Shown: positions 63,697-64,000 of the stretch, piece by piece | Numbering within the stretch: the first letter of the stretch is position 1 | How the letters are laid out: each line of letters begins with the position of its first letter | Assembly: GCA_037044975.1 (NCBI GenBank) | Contig: JBAOIL010000024.1 | Location: forward strand, 230,605-294,604 | Direction: 5' to 3' | Length of the DNA stretch: 64,000 bases | Source: JADLHS01 sp020848635 | GTDB taxonomy: Bacteria > Verrucomicrobiota > Verrucomicrobiia > Limisphaerales > JADLHS01 | Made by a program: the position numbers and the translations under genes | The notes under the pieces: model-generated | What the model was told of the DNA's origin: nothing | Seen by the model: the letters and a program-made list of their open reading frames with translations, nothing else | Database searches by the model: none

Positions 63697-64000
63697 GCCT
63701 GAAACTAGCCGAACAGAGTTGAAAAACCGGAGGCGGAGCTGCCAGAAGAGACAGCGTCCAGAGAATAGCGCTGTCAGTCGCTTGCAAACGGCCAACTTGG
63801 TCCCGCCGTCGGTTGATCAGAAGTCATTCTCCCAGCCGTCCGGACGTCTGCCGCTATCACCTGATCCAACACCTCGGCCTAAGTCCGACGGGCTGCTAGG
63901 TGCGAGTAAAGATAAGTCGGAATCTGGGGATCACACACGGGTAAGCGCGATAGGCCGGAAACCTGATTGGTGGCCCGTAGGTTTGATAGCTTTCATAAAA
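63697..64000. other. Downstream stretch to the window end
   Basis: About 300 bases follow the truncated transposase. The frame stays open but matches nothing I recognise. I see no RNA gene or repeat. Confidence 0.4.

Overview
The window looks like a chromosome segment of a plant-polysaccharide-degrading member of the Verrucomicrobiota, most like the Pedosphaera/Limisphaerales group. This is inferred from gene content, not from a database search. The signs are: a PEP-CTERM protein; type II pseudopilins whose C-termini follow the H-x9-DG pattern; LamG, Ig-like and DNRLRE modules on secreted proteins; pectate-lyase/FGE-fold fusions; many DUF5060, DUF4038 and DUF4832 proteins; and the gene order rpmI-rplT-pheS, which is also found in Chlamydia.

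Region 1 (1-31 kb) is an accessory locus for pectin and rhamnogalacturonan breakdown. It holds a partial serine hydrolase, a large six-hairpin-type protein, two coupled beta-propeller proteins, a frameshifted DUF5060 hydrolase, three pectate-lyase-type proteins (two fused to an FGE-like domain that lacks the catalytic cysteines), DNRLRE and LamG surface proteins with a pseudopilin, a BKACE/racemase/MFS cassette, and a CE12-type acetylesterase. From 26.5 to 30.1 kb, four adjacent genes carry single-base frame breaks.

Region 2 (31.3-53.9 kb) is the centrepiece. A mostly overlapping run of genes from 37.6 to 52.8 kb encodes what looks like a complete D-apiose route: a GH140-type apiosidase, a lipoprotein-dependent ABC importer with two permeases, a D-apiose dehydrogenase (ApsD-like), D-apionate lactonase (ApnL-like), D-apionate oxidoisomerase (ApnO-like), 3-oxo-isoapionate kinase (OiaK-like), a RuBisCO-like protein (OiaX/OiaT type) and a TIM-barrel protein that could be the alternative decarboxylase (OiaC). 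Two paralogous AraC-type regulators lie on either side of this region. A second pseudopilin + LamG pair and a DUF5060/DUF4038 protein precede the operon.

Region 3 (54-64 kb) is a graveyard of mobile elements set around a small housekeeping island. It contains a propeller gene cut by a repeat-flanked ISL3-type element, a phage-terminase-like fragment, tRNA-Glu(CTC), rpmI, rplT, pheS, tRNA-Met(CAT), an intact ISL3-type element with an 8-bp target duplication, an IS1380-like remnant and an ISKra4-like remnant.

A shared promoter-like element (about TTGTCC, 18 bp, TNCTAT) precedes several of the polysaccharide genes and the apiose operon. This suggests that these units are expressed from one promoter class.
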